From contig JAWKLJ010000001.1 of the NCBI GenBank assembly GCA_041392805.1, positions 4,524,501-4,588,500 on the forward strand: 64,000 bases of DNA. Direction: 5' to 3'. Both the position numbers and the translations under genes were made by a program. Shown in pieces: positions 34,250 to 42,408 of the stretch. The stretch comes from Saprospiraceae bacterium. GTDB lineage: Bacteria; Bacteroidota; Bacteroidia; Chitinophagales; Saprospiraceae. The notes beneath the pieces are model-generated. The model saw only the letters and a list, made by a program, of their open reading frames with translations, did not search any database and had not been told where the DNA came from. Numbering within the stretch: position 1 is the first letter of the stretch; each line of letters opens with the position of its first letter.

Positions 34250-34293
34250 AAAAGCCATAATTTGCTGATTGAAAGCATTTTATGGCTTTTTTG
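34250..34293 (+). terminator. Rho-independent terminator after the tRNA
   Basis: AAAAGCCATAA (34250-34260) pairs with TTATGGCTTTT (34280-34290), followed by TTTTTTG. It begins seven bases after the tRNA and ends the cassette. Confidence 0.8.
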
Positions 34294-34397
34294 TTTGGTA
34301 GTCATCTCTATAGCTTGTCGCTTGACACCGATTTGGCTAATCACGCTAGTCTAAACCTGCATTAAGCCGGAAGGATTCAACAACTACGGATTGCGGA

Positions 34398-34681
34398 TCA
34401 GTTGCTGGGCTCCATCACCAACTCATACCATTTATCCACAGCGAAAATGGCTTCTACATCTTTCTTGAATTGTATAAGATCAAAGTCATGCTTTACACGA
34501 GTGCCAATCATTTCAATACCTTCTAAGTAGGCATCTTGCATCATTTTGGTTAATTCTGGCTGAGTAGCATTAAAGGCTTTTTGATAATCAATGGCAACGG
34601 CAACCTCTATCGTTTTCTTTTTTCTACTATATATATCCTAGGATGATCTCGGTTTTCGGGTTCTAGCTTGTATCTAAACAT
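34398..34681 (-). pseudogene. Frameshifted hypothetical gene
   Basis: An ATG at 34681 opens MFRYKLEPENRDHPRIYIVEK, and that frame stops after ~23 codons. A second frame then continues without interruption from the A-run near 34618 (KKTIEVAVAIDYQKAFN...KWYELVMEPSN) to TGA at 34398-34400. Joining the two gives a plausible ~94-residue protein. The break is at an A6G/A4 run, so it is a one-base indel (or a sequencing error). I do not recognise the family. It lies in an accessory patch next to the tRNA cassette. Confidence 0.6.
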
Positions 34682-34942
34682 GACGGTTGTGCAAAGTTTA
34701 GCAATCAAAGCTATTAGATAAAGTCGGTATATGAAAAGATTTCGGTGTTTTTATGCAGGGAATAAGTGTTAAAATTGAAAAGTGTAATCAAATAATTGAA
34801 ATTTAAGTTCCTAATGGCTTTGCCCTCATGCCAGCAATAAAAATAGTCAGCCGACCTTGTTGTTTCGCTTCGCGGCACTGCCCGCACCCCTCGACAAGCG
34901 ATTTTTCTTTGCTGTTGTTACCCCATCCTCGCCGGAGGGCAG
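34682..34942. other. Accessory intergenic stretch
   Basis: AT-rich sequence followed by a GC-richer part. A frame open upstream of the DUF6876 start (from 34828) has an implausible Cys/Pro/Arg-rich translation and is not called. Confidence 0.4.
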
Positions 34943-34973
34943 AAGGGTATAGAGCGATGCGCTTTATACCCTT
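34943..34973 (+). promoter_or_regulatory. Leader hairpin upstream of the DUF6876 gene
   Basis: AAGGGTATAGAGCG and CGCTTTATACCCTT form a 14-bp stem (one G-U pair) with a 3-base ATG loop, ending 25 bases before the start codon. It could control translation or mRNA stability; no T-run follows directly, so termination is unlikely. Confidence 0.5.
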
Positions 34974-34998
34974 TAATAACAATATAGGAGAAGATCAA

Positions 34999-35367
34999 AT
35001 GACCAAGGTTAATGTTGAAAAACTAAAAGCGGAGTTGAGGCAGTTCAGCGGAACGGAACAATACTACTTCAATCCATTGTTTCCTTCATTCCATTATACC
35101 GACGGAGTGAAGTATTTAGCAGAGCAGGCAGGGGCTTACTGGTTGCTGTATTACATTTTTAGCAATCAGACAAAAGCCAACCTGCTTGAGCAAGCCTTTC
35201 AGGTCTGGAAGCTTAAGGTTGATGAAGATGCTTCCTTCAAGGTAACGGTGGAAGATGGTAATGATCAGGTAATCGACCCTTTCAAAATAGGCTTTACGGA
35301 CTTCCCGCTTGATCAATTTGAATTGTGGCTGATCGATAAGGTGCTGATCCTTCCAAGTGAATATTAA
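34999..35367 (+). CDS. DUF6876 family protein
   Basis: A 122-residue protein matching what I know of DUF6876: YYFNPLFPSFHYTDGVKYLAEQAGAYWLLYYIFSNQ near the middle, with an alpha/beta C-terminus. The function is unknown; members are typical of mobile or accessory DNA in Bacteroidota. The start is the ATG at 34999 preceded by AGGAG; upstream in-frame starts (34828 and 34951) add low-quality sequence. A 14-bp hairpin lies in the leader, and the stop overlaps the ATG of the next short frame. Confidence 0.75.
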   Translation: MTKVNVEKLKAELRQFSGTEQYYFNPLFPSFHYTDGVKYLAEQAGAYWLLYYIFSNQTKANLLEQAFQVWKLKVDEDASFKVTVEDGNDQVIDPFKIGFTDFPLDQFELWLIDKVLILPSEY

Positions 35368-35510
35368 TGATCAAGTACTACACACCAAAACAGGTGTTTT
35401 TGAATGAGGAATTTCGTTGTAAAACAACCAAAGTTACCGGTAATTTCTCTATAGGCTCTTGCCTTTTCTTATATGTTGATTTTTATAAATTTAAACAGCT
35501 TCTTAGTTGA
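35367..35510 (+). CDS. Short ORF overlapping the DUF6876 stop (possibly truncated)
   Basis: A 47-codon frame starts inside the DUF6876 stop codon (TAATG): MIKYYTPKQVFLNEEFRCKT... The start context and the first ~22 residues look like a real coupled gene, while the tail (SIGSCLFLYVDFYKFKQLLS) looks like read-out into unrelated AT-rich DNA. It is probably the 5' remnant of a partner gene. Confidence 0.4.
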   Translation: MIKYYTPKQVFLNEEFRCKTTKVTGNFSIGSCLFLYVDFYKFKQLLS

Positions 35511-35545
35511 TTTTTTTGTAAAAAAAACATTTCAATTAAAATCCC

Positions 35546-36703
35546 TTAAAATAAAATATTTTCTATTTGCTCGATGTTGCTTAAAGATCGGATGGTGCCG
35601 TTTTCTTTCGAAAAATTATTGCTCAACAGAATTACGATCGTATTTTTTTCCGGATATATTTTTATCATGGAGATAAATCCAAAATTGCTGCTGCCGCCAC
35701 TATACCAGGCGGTACCAAAAAGCGGATCTTCATGAATTTCCCAAGAGTACCCCTGCCATACTTTACCCTGCAAAAAGGTATCTTCATATCGGGTATTAGG
35801 CAAATATTTTTCGAGCATTTTTTTTTGAGATTCGGCGTTCAGGATTTCGTCATTCCTCCAGGCTAAATACCATTTTAATAAATCATCCGCAGAGGATACA
35901 ATGCCGGAGTTGCCCAATAAAACACCTTCCATTTTTTCCCAATTAGAAGGTGTGTTTCCGTTGTGACATTCATCACCATATCCCATCGCGATTTTATCCT
36001 CCTGCCAAATTTTTTCTCCATGAAAACCCGTTTTATCAAGCCCGATTGGAGTCCAAAGCTTATCTCTTACAAAAGATTCATAAGGTTGGTTACTGGCTTT
36101 TTCTAAAATCAATGCAAGTAAGGTATAAGCTGAATTACTGTATTTAAAACTATCCCCAACCGGATGCGCTAATTTGGCATTCAATATTTTATCCAATGCT
36201 TCTTTCCGATTCATTTTTTCAAAATCGCCTTTTTTGTCATGGAATTCCGGTAAACCGGAAGAGTGGTTTAATAAATGGTGGATAGTAATACTTTGTTTAT
36301 CTGAAGGTACATTGTCAATATATTTTGTGATTGGATCATTTATGGACAATAGCCCCATTTCGGCTGCCTTCATAATAGCAGTGGCTGTAAACATTTTTGA
36401 AATAGATGCCAAATCAAATGCCGTTTCAGAATTAATCGGGTTTTGATTTAACCAATTTGCATAACCGTATCCAGCATTTAAAATGGTATTTCCATTTTCC
36501 CAAATAATTGCTTGGAACCATTTTCCTTCTGTCGCTTTTTGAACAAAAAAATCATGCAGTTGCATGGCTTTTTCACCTTCTTTAATTAATACTGTTTCGG
36601 GAAATTCAATTGAGTCAAAAGTTAATTCAAAACACTTTTTATTGCATCCCACTGTCCAAAATATTAATCCCAAAAATAATTTTATTGATAATTTTATTTT
36701 CAT
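35546..36703 (-). CDS. Serine hydrolase (beta-lactamase/class C PBP family), lipoprotein
   Basis: A 385-residue serine hydrolase with a lipoprotein signal (FWTVGC). The catalytic SxxK is in FDLASISKMFTA, followed by the YxN motif in KYSNSAYTLLALILE. The HHLLNHSSGLP segment is typical of the D-alanyl-D-alanine carboxypeptidase/esterase group. The substrate cannot be told from sequence. It and the next gene lie in visibly AT-richer DNA than their surroundings. Confidence 0.85.
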   Translation of the reverse strand: MKIKLSIKLFLGLIFWTVGCNKKCFELTFDSIEFPETVLIKEGEKAMQLHDFFVQKATEGKWFQAIIWENGNTILNAGYGYANWLNQNPINSETAFDLASISKMFTATAIMKAAEMGLLSINDPITKYIDNVPSDKQSITIHHLLNHSSGLPEFHDKKGDFEKMNRKEALDKILNAKLAHPVGDSFKYSNSAYTLLALILEKASNQPYESFVRDKLWTPIGLDKTGFHGEKIWQEDKIAMGYGDECHNGNTPSNWEKMEGVLLGNSGIVSSADDLLKWYLAWRNDEILNAESQKKMLEKYLPNTRYEDTFLQGKVWQGYSWEIHEDPLFGTAWYSGGSSNFGFISMIKIYPEKNTIVILLSNNFSKENGTIRSLSNIEQIENILF

Positions 36704-36725
36704 AGTTTTTATTTAAACGAATCAT

Positions 36726-37286
36726 TTATTTTTTTGAAAAATACATCTTCCAGTTAGTTTCCCACTCCTGTTTGCTCTCATCAAAATAAGCCTGTTCCCA
36801 ATATGGATTGCCGTTCATATTTTTTTTCCAAATAAACTTCAATTTTACCATTTTGCCATTAAATTCCTCTTCACCAAAAAATTCCCCAACATCCCCGTTA
36901 AAACGCCCCTTGGCTTGTGGTATTAAACCCATATCCGGATAAGCGGTGGAAGCAAAGTAAATAGACCACTCCCCTGTATTTTTATTAAAAACCCTAAATG
37001 ACCCGCCTACATTTGTTTGACGGTCTTTAGTAGTGGTAAATTTATCCAATACCATCATGCCATTCAGGTGTTTCCATATTTTAGCTGTTGCAGGAAAGTC
37101 AAACCATTCGTCCTTATTAGCCAGCCATTCTTTTCTGCGTTTATTTTGGATATTCCATTCTCCGAGGGCAAAATCAAAGTCTTGAGAAATACTTTCCATA
37201 TCGGGTTTTGAATTATGATTATTTTTTTGCTCTGGTGTGCAATTAATAGAAATAATAATTAAAAGAATAAAAAAGCTAAATTTCAT
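36726..37286 (-). CDS. Hypothetical lipoprotein (DUF1579-like fold)
   Basis: A 186-residue lipoprotein (IIISINC) with a lipocalin-like strand pattern: DFDFALGEWNIQNKRR near residue 38, GGSFRVFNKNTGEWSIYFAS in the middle and a closing WEQAYFDESKQEWETNWKMYF. The opening F-x-LGEW motif is seen in DUF1579-type proteins of uncertain function. It ends 22 bases before the serine hydrolase gene on the same strand, so it probably forms a pair with it. Confidence 0.6.
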   Translation of the reverse strand: MKFSFFILLIIISINCTPEQKNNHNSKPDMESISQDFDFALGEWNIQNKRRKEWLANKDEWFDFPATAKIWKHLNGMMVLDKFTTTKDRQTNVGGSFRVFNKNTGEWSIYFASTAYPDMGLIPQAKGRFNGDVGEFFGEEEFNGKMVKLKFIWKKNMNGNPYWEQAYFDESKQEWETNWKMYFSKK

Positions 37287-37402
37287 TTTTAAATCAAATG
37301 GTTCTCTGACAATTTTTGTGTTCTAGTCAGCTGAAAGCCTTGATCATCGCTCTTGATCAATCGCTTTCCCGGAAAAAGAAATTATATGGAAACTATTATT
37401 TT

Positions 37403-38005
37403 CTAAAAACTCCATCCTCCAGATGGGTGCGGCTCTATTCCTTTCATGCGAGCATACACCGTTAGTTTTCCATATTCCAATTGCATATGGCTGTAAATCA
37501 TCAGCAAACCCTGCAATTTAGTAACTTCCCGCTGATTTTGAGGCGGTCCCCATTTTACTGTTTTTTCCAGGTCCTCTGCTTTAAAACTTTGCAGATTTTC
37601 TTTAAAATAGGCAAATGATTTTTCCAAAATATCAATGACCTTTTCTTTTTCCGTTGGTGGATTTTTTCGATTCGGCAGTGCAAAGGTGGGCATTTTCCCA
37701 AATACCATAGATCCCAATCCGATATTGGACATGGTGACGTGATTGATTTGTTCGGCAAAGCTGCGAATGGACTCCGCCGGGCGATAGCCATAGGCTTCTG
37801 CCGGCATTTTGCGCGCCGTTTCGATTACCATCTCGGTCATTGTATCCCAGGCGCCGAGCAAATGATCGTTAGTGACGGGCTGACCACCTAAAGGAGTGGA
37901 ATGAAAAAAAAGTAGCAACAAAATTGGAAACGCAACTAATGGAAGCGCTTTTTGACGGGCGCCGCCCTGGCCTGCTCGGACATTTGGCAAGAAGTTGAAA
38001 TTCAT
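37403..38005 (-). CDS. DinB-like (four-helix) protein
   Basis: A 200-residue protein with an N-terminal hydrophobic export segment (residues ~18-40) and a DinB/YfiT-like helical domain: AWDTMTEMVIETARKMPAEAYGYRPAESIRSFAEQINHVTMSN with its metal-binding His, and the later His in MIYSHMQLEYGKLTVYARMKG. Exported DinB proteins are common in Bacteroidota, and the reaction is unknown. The start is taken at 38005, before the signal segment, rather than 24 codons upstream. It is divergent from the LytTR gene. Confidence 0.75.
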   Translation of the reverse strand: MNFNFLPNVRAGQGGARQKALPLVAFPILLLLFFHSTPLGGQPVTNDHLLGAWDTMTEMVIETARKMPAEAYGYRPAESIRSFAEQINHVTMSNIGLGSMVFGKMPTFALPNRKNPPTEKEKVIDILEKSFAYFKENLQSFKAEDLEKTVKWGPPQNQREVTKLQGLLMIYSHMQLEYGKLTVYARMKGIEPHPSGGWSF

Positions 38006-38213
38006 AATTAATTTATTTTGGTGAAAAAATACAAACTGCCACATGGCACTATCTTGCACAAAGAAACAGCGATTCACCTGTGTTATTCGTTTATCAAGAG
38101 GAATTTCCAGCTGAATAGTCTTGATTTACTATTTGAATGGTACCTTCGGTTTTTTGATTTTGGCTGCAACGCGGTAGTTGTTTTTTTGTCATTAGCCAAA
38201 AAATATTACAACA

Positions 38214-39044
38214 ATGAATGGTCGAGTACTAAATTTTCCAAATCAAAGCCCCTTTCTGACTTTGTTGCTGGCTTTGCTGCTTGCTTTTTTGATTTTTATT
38301 CCCGAGCACGAAGGTTTGCTGATGGAGGGATACCCATTTCATGTTGGAGCCATGCTTGATTTTTTGGTGACTTTTGTATTACTGGTAGCTAATTGGATGG
38401 TTTTTAAAAAGAGAATTTATCGCAGCCGGTTTTTGAGAAAAGACAATCCGAACAAAATTTTGATTCTAAAAATGTCCGCGCTTTTCATAATTCAAATGGT
38501 TGTGAATGTCATACTGGTAAAATGGTACCTCAATGTTGTCTGGCGGCAGTCTGTGCTGTCTTTTATTATGGATGAGTTTGCGCCATCGGTTTTATTGATC
38601 GGCAGTTGGTATGTCGGGGGGTATTTATTTTTACAGGTTCCGCCGCTTGCCGTTAAGGAATTGCCCAATGTGGAGGAGGTAAAAAGCCCTCATTTAAAAG
38701 TACAATTGGGCAGTCAGGTTTCGTATATTAAAACAACGGATATTTCAAAAATTCAGCGCGAGGATCAATATTCAACCCTGTATTTATTTTCGGGTAAAAA
38801 ATACCTGATGGAAACATCGCTGGATTCGCTGTTGGAACATTTACCTTCCTCTCATTTTTTCAGAATCAATCGCCAATTAATTCTTTCCAAAAAAAACATT
38901 CAAAGTTTTAAAAAAATCGAAAACAGAAAATTAAAAGTCGTTTTTATCAACCACGATGAAAAAACCGAAACGGCCATTGTGAGCAGATACAAAGCGGCTT
39001 CTTTAGTAAAATGGCTCGATGGGGAATTGGTTTTATCCTCTTAA
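38214..39044 (+). CDS. Membrane-anchored LytTR-domain transcriptional regulator
   Basis: A 276-residue regulator: four membrane segments (residues ~12-145) followed by a LytTR DNA-binding domain (residues ~165-270; YIKTTDISKIQREDQYSTLYLFSGKKYLMETSLDSLLEHLPSSHFFRINRQLILSKKNI). There is no receiver domain, so it is a one-component type. Its divergent position suggests control of the DinB-like gene and perhaps the two lipoprotein genes beyond. The ATG at 38214 begins the first membrane segment. Confidence 0.82.
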   Translation: MNGRVLNFPNQSPFLTLLLALLLAFLIFIPEHEGLLMEGYPFHVGAMLDFLVTFVLLVANWMVFKKRIYRSRFLRKDNPNKILILKMSALFIIQMVVNVILVKWYLNVVWRQSVLSFIMDEFAPSVLLIGSWYVGGYLFLQVPPLAVKELPNVEEVKSPHLKVQLGSQVSYIKTTDISKIQREDQYSTLYLFSGKKYLMETSLDSLLEHLPSSHFFRINRQLILSKKNIQSFKKIENRKLKVVFINHDEKTETAIVSRYKAASLVKWLDGELVLSS

Positions 39045-39209
39045 GCCGGGTGCCTCCTCGCGGATATATTTATCTGCTAACACTTTTATTCACCTTGCCA
39101 ACCAGCCAATTTTTTTATTTTTGATAGGGTCAAAAGGTCAATAAAGAAGGACATCCTCGCAAGATTTTTCGGCGAGCCATAGTACACTCCTATAATCCTA
39201 GCGATTCAG

Positions 39210-41048
39210 CTATTCTTCTTCCGCTAATTCGTCTCCGCCCGATTGACCCTGTTGTTCAAAATAGGCGAGCAATTTTTTTGCTACATTAAGGCTACTCACC
39301 TCCGCAATTTGAGTGGCGGTGGCCTGTCGAAGCTTCTTGACGGAGCCAAAGTGGGAGAGCAGTTTATCGGCTGTTTTTTCTCCGATGCCAGGGACATCCG
39401 TTAATTCGGTGACCAGAAAGTTGCGGGAACGTTGATTTCGATGAAAGGTGATAGCAAAGCGGTGAGCCTCATTACGTGCCTGTTGAATAACTTTGAGGGT
39501 CTCCGATTTTTTATCGATGTATAAAGGAATAGGGTCATCAGGGAAAAATATTTCTTCCAGCCGTTTGGCAATTCCTATGACGGTGACTTTGTCGGCTATA
39601 CCAAGTTCACGAATGATTTTCATAGCCGCACTAAGTTGGCCTTTGCCACCATCGATAATGATGAGTTGGGGCAGCGAGGCGCCTTCTTCTACCAATCGCT
39701 TGTAGCGGCGATAGACGACTTCCTCCATCGATGCAAAATCATTAGGGCCTTCGACGGTTTTGATATTAAAGTGTCGGTAATCTTTTTTGGATGGTTTCGC
39801 GTTTTTGAAGACCACACAAGACGAGACAGGATAACTTCCCTGGATATTGGAGTTGTCAAAACATTCGAGGTGAATGGGCAGGGCATCCATTTGCAGGTCT
39901 TGTTGCATGGTGCGAAGGATGCGTTCTGCGGGTGTTTGTTTATTCGATTTGCTGACGGCTTCTTTTTGTTTTTGCAGTAGGTAGAACTTTACATTTTTTT
40001 CGGATAGCTCCAATAATTTTTTCTTGTCGCCTATTTTGGGAACGGTGAGGGTCAATCCTTCTCCCGGCAGCGTAATATCAAAAGGCAAAATAAGTTCCTG
40101 TGCAATGCTGTTGAACCGTTCGCGGAGGAGAGGGATGGCATATTGGAGAACATCTTCTTCTTCATCGTCGAGATTGGTGACCAACTCCTGGGTATGGGTA
40201 TGAATAATTGCGCCATTGACCACCTTTAGGTAATTGATATAGGCTTCTTTATCGGTTGATGCGATAGAAAAAACATCTACATCACGGATCGTGGTACTAA
40301 CAACGGTGGATTTGGCTTGGTAGTCGCTAAAGGCATCCAGCTTTTCCTTTATTTGTTGGGCTTTTTCGAATTCCAGGTTGGCTGCATACTGCTGCATTTC
40401 CCGCTTAAAATGCTGTACCACTTCACTGAAATTCCCCTTTAGGATATTCTTGATTTGGTCAATTCGATCATTGTAGGTCTCTTCTGCTTCCAGACCTTCA
40501 CAGGGGCCGAGACAGTTTTTGATGTGGTATTCCAGACAGACTTTAAACTTTCCCTTTTGAATGTTATCTTCTGTCAGACTAAAGTTGCAATTACGCAAAG
40601 GAAACAACTGTTTGATCAAATCGAGGATAATTCTGAGCCTGAATTTGGAGGTATATGGCCCAAAGTAGGTAGAGCCATCGCGAATAACCCTGCGCGTGAT
40701 AATTACTCTTGGAAAGCGTTCTTTTTTGATGCATAAATAGGCATAGGACTTCCCGTCCTTGAGCATCACATTATAACGAGGTTGGTACTTTTTGATCAAG
40801 GAGTTTTCCAGTAGTAAAGCATCCGCTTCGGAGTCAACCAGGGTAAACTCCAGGTGATCTGCATTCTTGACCAAGACCCTGGTCTTGTGTGCCCGATCCT
40901 TTCTATCTCCAAAATATGACGCTACTCGACTCCGCAAACTCTTAGCTTTCCCGACATACAAAATAATGCCCGACTCATCCAGGAAGCGGTAAACCCCAGG
41001 TTCGTGCGGAATAGTGTCGGCTATCTTCTTAAAATCTTCCGTCTTCAT
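39210..41048 (-). CDS. uvrC: Excinuclease ABC subunit C
   Basis: The 612-residue nuclease subunit of nucleotide excision repair, which makes both incisions around a lesion bound by UvrB. Domains in order: the N-terminal GIY-YIG nuclease (GVYRFLDESGIILYVGKAKSLRSRV, residues ~18-42), a Cys-rich segment (CLEYHIKNCLGPC), the UVR motif (FEKAQQIKEKLDAF, ~225), the RNase H-like nuclease (HLECFDNSNIQGSYPVSSCVVF) and a C-terminal tandem HhH (DVPGIGEKTADKLLSHFGSV). It is full length. Confidence 0.97.
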   Translation of the reverse strand: MKTEDFKKIADTIPHEPGVYRFLDESGIILYVGKAKSLRSRVASYFGDRKDRAHKTRVLVKNADHLEFTLVDSEADALLLENSLIKKYQPRYNVMLKDGKSYAYLCIKKERFPRVIITRRVIRDGSTYFGPYTSKFRLRIILDLIKQLFPLRNCNFSLTEDNIQKGKFKVCLEYHIKNCLGPCEGLEAEETYNDRIDQIKNILKGNFSEVVQHFKREMQQYAANLEFEKAQQIKEKLDAFSDYQAKSTVVSTTIRDVDVFSIASTDKEAYINYLKVVNGAIIHTHTQELVTNLDDEEEDVLQYAIPLLRERFNSIAQELILPFDITLPGEGLTLTVPKIGDKKKLLELSEKNVKFYLLQKQKEAVSKSNKQTPAERILRTMQQDLQMDALPIHLECFDNSNIQGSYPVSSCVVFKNAKPSKKDYRHFNIKTVEGPNDFASMEEVVYRRYKRLVEEGASLPQLIIIDGGKGQLSAAMKIIRELGIADKVTVIGIAKRLEEIFFPDDPIPLYIDKKSETLKVIQQARNEAHRFAITFHRNQRSRNFLVTELTDVPGIGEKTADKLLSHFGSVKKLRQATATQIAEVSSLNVAKKLLAYFEQQGQSGGDELAEEE

Positions 41049-41071
41049 GAATTGGAATCGTAATAAATGGG

Positions 41072-42364
41072 CTACACCACTCTTCCTCCTTTCAATTCAT
41101 CCTGGTACTGCGCCAACTCTTCCCATCTTTGCTCGACAGCCAGGCGGGCTTGGTTGGCCCAAGTGCTAGGATCATGGATGCGGTATCGCTCGCCTGCCGC
41201 AGTCAGGATTTCCTGGAGCCTTTCCACCGACGTTTCGGAGAGGTCCTGCCAATTATTGATATTCTCGTCCTTGAGTAACTGCTCAATTTTTGGGCCAATT
41301 CCCTCAATGACTTTAAGGTCACCGGCATCAATGGGATGGGTCACTTTCTTCTTAAGCCCATCAGGGCTATTTAATTTGAGTTGATGTAACTTTGTAGCCT
41401 GCCCAACCCAATCGTCTTTTTCAATCCGGCCGGGGAAATAAGCTACATCGCGGGTAACTTGCTGGATCTTTTCTGCATCAAACTGGCTGATTTGCAGGTA
41501 AGTATAAATGCCGATGTCATTTAGCTTTTTCTCGATGAAAGGACCAACGCCGTTAATTAGGGAAAGGTCATCCTTTTCATGTTCTTCGATGACGATTTTT
41601 TCACTCAGCACCGGTTTGTCTTTATGAAGTAGCGATTCGAGGTCTGGTTCAGGTGTTCCTTCCTCAACAAAAGAAAGCAAGGGCTCTTCTGCTTTTGGCG
41701 GTGGAGGGGCAGTGACAACTTGCGCCTGGGCGGTTTTGAGGGTAAAAAGCTCCGCTTTGAGTAAGTCGTTTTCTTGATCCAAATGCGTCAGGCGGGATTC
41801 AAGGGAAGTGTTTTCTTGGTCAAGGTGCGTCAAACGCGCTTCAAAGGCCTCCAATTGTTGACGTGTAGCATTATAGAGGCTTTGCATTTGAGCGACATTG
41901 TTGACGCCATCATCCACCTCCTCTACTTCCTTTGCCAACTGTTCATTTTTAGCTTTTAAGCCAATGATTTGGTTTTCAAGCGATTCAATAGTAGCGTTAA
42001 AGGTTCGATTAGCCGATTGAACTTCTTCCACTTGCTGGTTGACCAGGTAAACATCTTTTAATAATTTGGCTTTTTCTTTTTCTAATACCTCTACCTTTTC
42101 ATTGTAGGCGACCAAATTGTATTCCGTTTGTTTTAATTTTTTGGCTAGCTCCGTTTGTTGGGTGCGTAGTTGTTCGGTTTCAGCCTGGGCTTCGCCGAGT
42201 TTTCTTTCCGATTCTTTCAAATCCTTTTTAAGCCCACGAATCCTGGGCGCACGCAATAGAAATCCGATCAGCATGCCAAAGAGCAATGCGATAAACATAA
42301 TAGCCAGGATGGTATAACTATCCTGCGAGTCGAAATTGGTAAATAAGTCTTGGAAACCTTCCAT
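41072..42364 (-). CDS. Membrane-anchored coiled-coil protein with two helix-hairpin-helix domains
   Basis: A 430-residue protein: an N-terminal membrane segment (ILAIMFIALLFGMLIGFLL, residues ~18-37), a long coiled coil (residues ~45-205, ending in a heptad-like duplication RLTHLDQEN...RLTHLDQEN), a Pro-rich linker and two HhH-type repeats (DLSLINGVGPFIEKKLNDIGIYTYLQI and DLKVIEGIGPKIEQLLKDENINNWQDL). The 'LxxIxGIGPxxExxL' pattern resembles domains of predicted flap-nuclease or DUF4332 type. Its role is unknown; envelope-DNA tethering is conceivable. Confidence 0.75.
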   Translation of the reverse strand: MEGFQDLFTNFDSQDSYTILAIMFIALLFGMLIGFLLRAPRIRGLKKDLKESERKLGEAQAETEQLRTQQTELAKKLKQTEYNLVAYNEKVEVLEKEKAKLLKDVYLVNQQVEEVQSANRTFNATIESLENQIIGLKAKNEQLAKEVEEVDDGVNNVAQMQSLYNATRQQLEAFEARLTHLDQENTSLESRLTHLDQENDLLKAELFTLKTAQAQVVTAPPPPKAEEPLLSFVEEGTPEPDLESLLHKDKPVLSEKIVIEEHEKDDLSLINGVGPFIEKKLNDIGIYTYLQISQFDAEKIQQVTRDVAYFPGRIEKDDWVGQATKLHQLKLNSPDGLKKKVTHPIDAGDLKVIEGIGPKIEQLLKDENINNWQDLSETSVERLQEILTAAGERYRIHDPSTWANQARLAVEQRWEELAQYQDELKGGRVV

Positions 42365-42408
42365 ATGGTTGAATAATTTTCTGTGTTCTGATAAATGAAA
42401 GCCACACT

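Noticed and set aside
34612..34626. Programmed -1 frameshift at the A-run in the broken gene
   Set aside because: In the zero frame the run reads A-AAA-AGA, not the standard A-AAA-AAG heptamer, and no downstream stimulatory structure was evident.
34828..34998. N-terminal extension of the DUF6876 protein
   Set aside because: The extension is Cys/Pro/Arg-rich and covers the leader hairpin; the AGGAG-preceded ATG at 34999 matches the family start.
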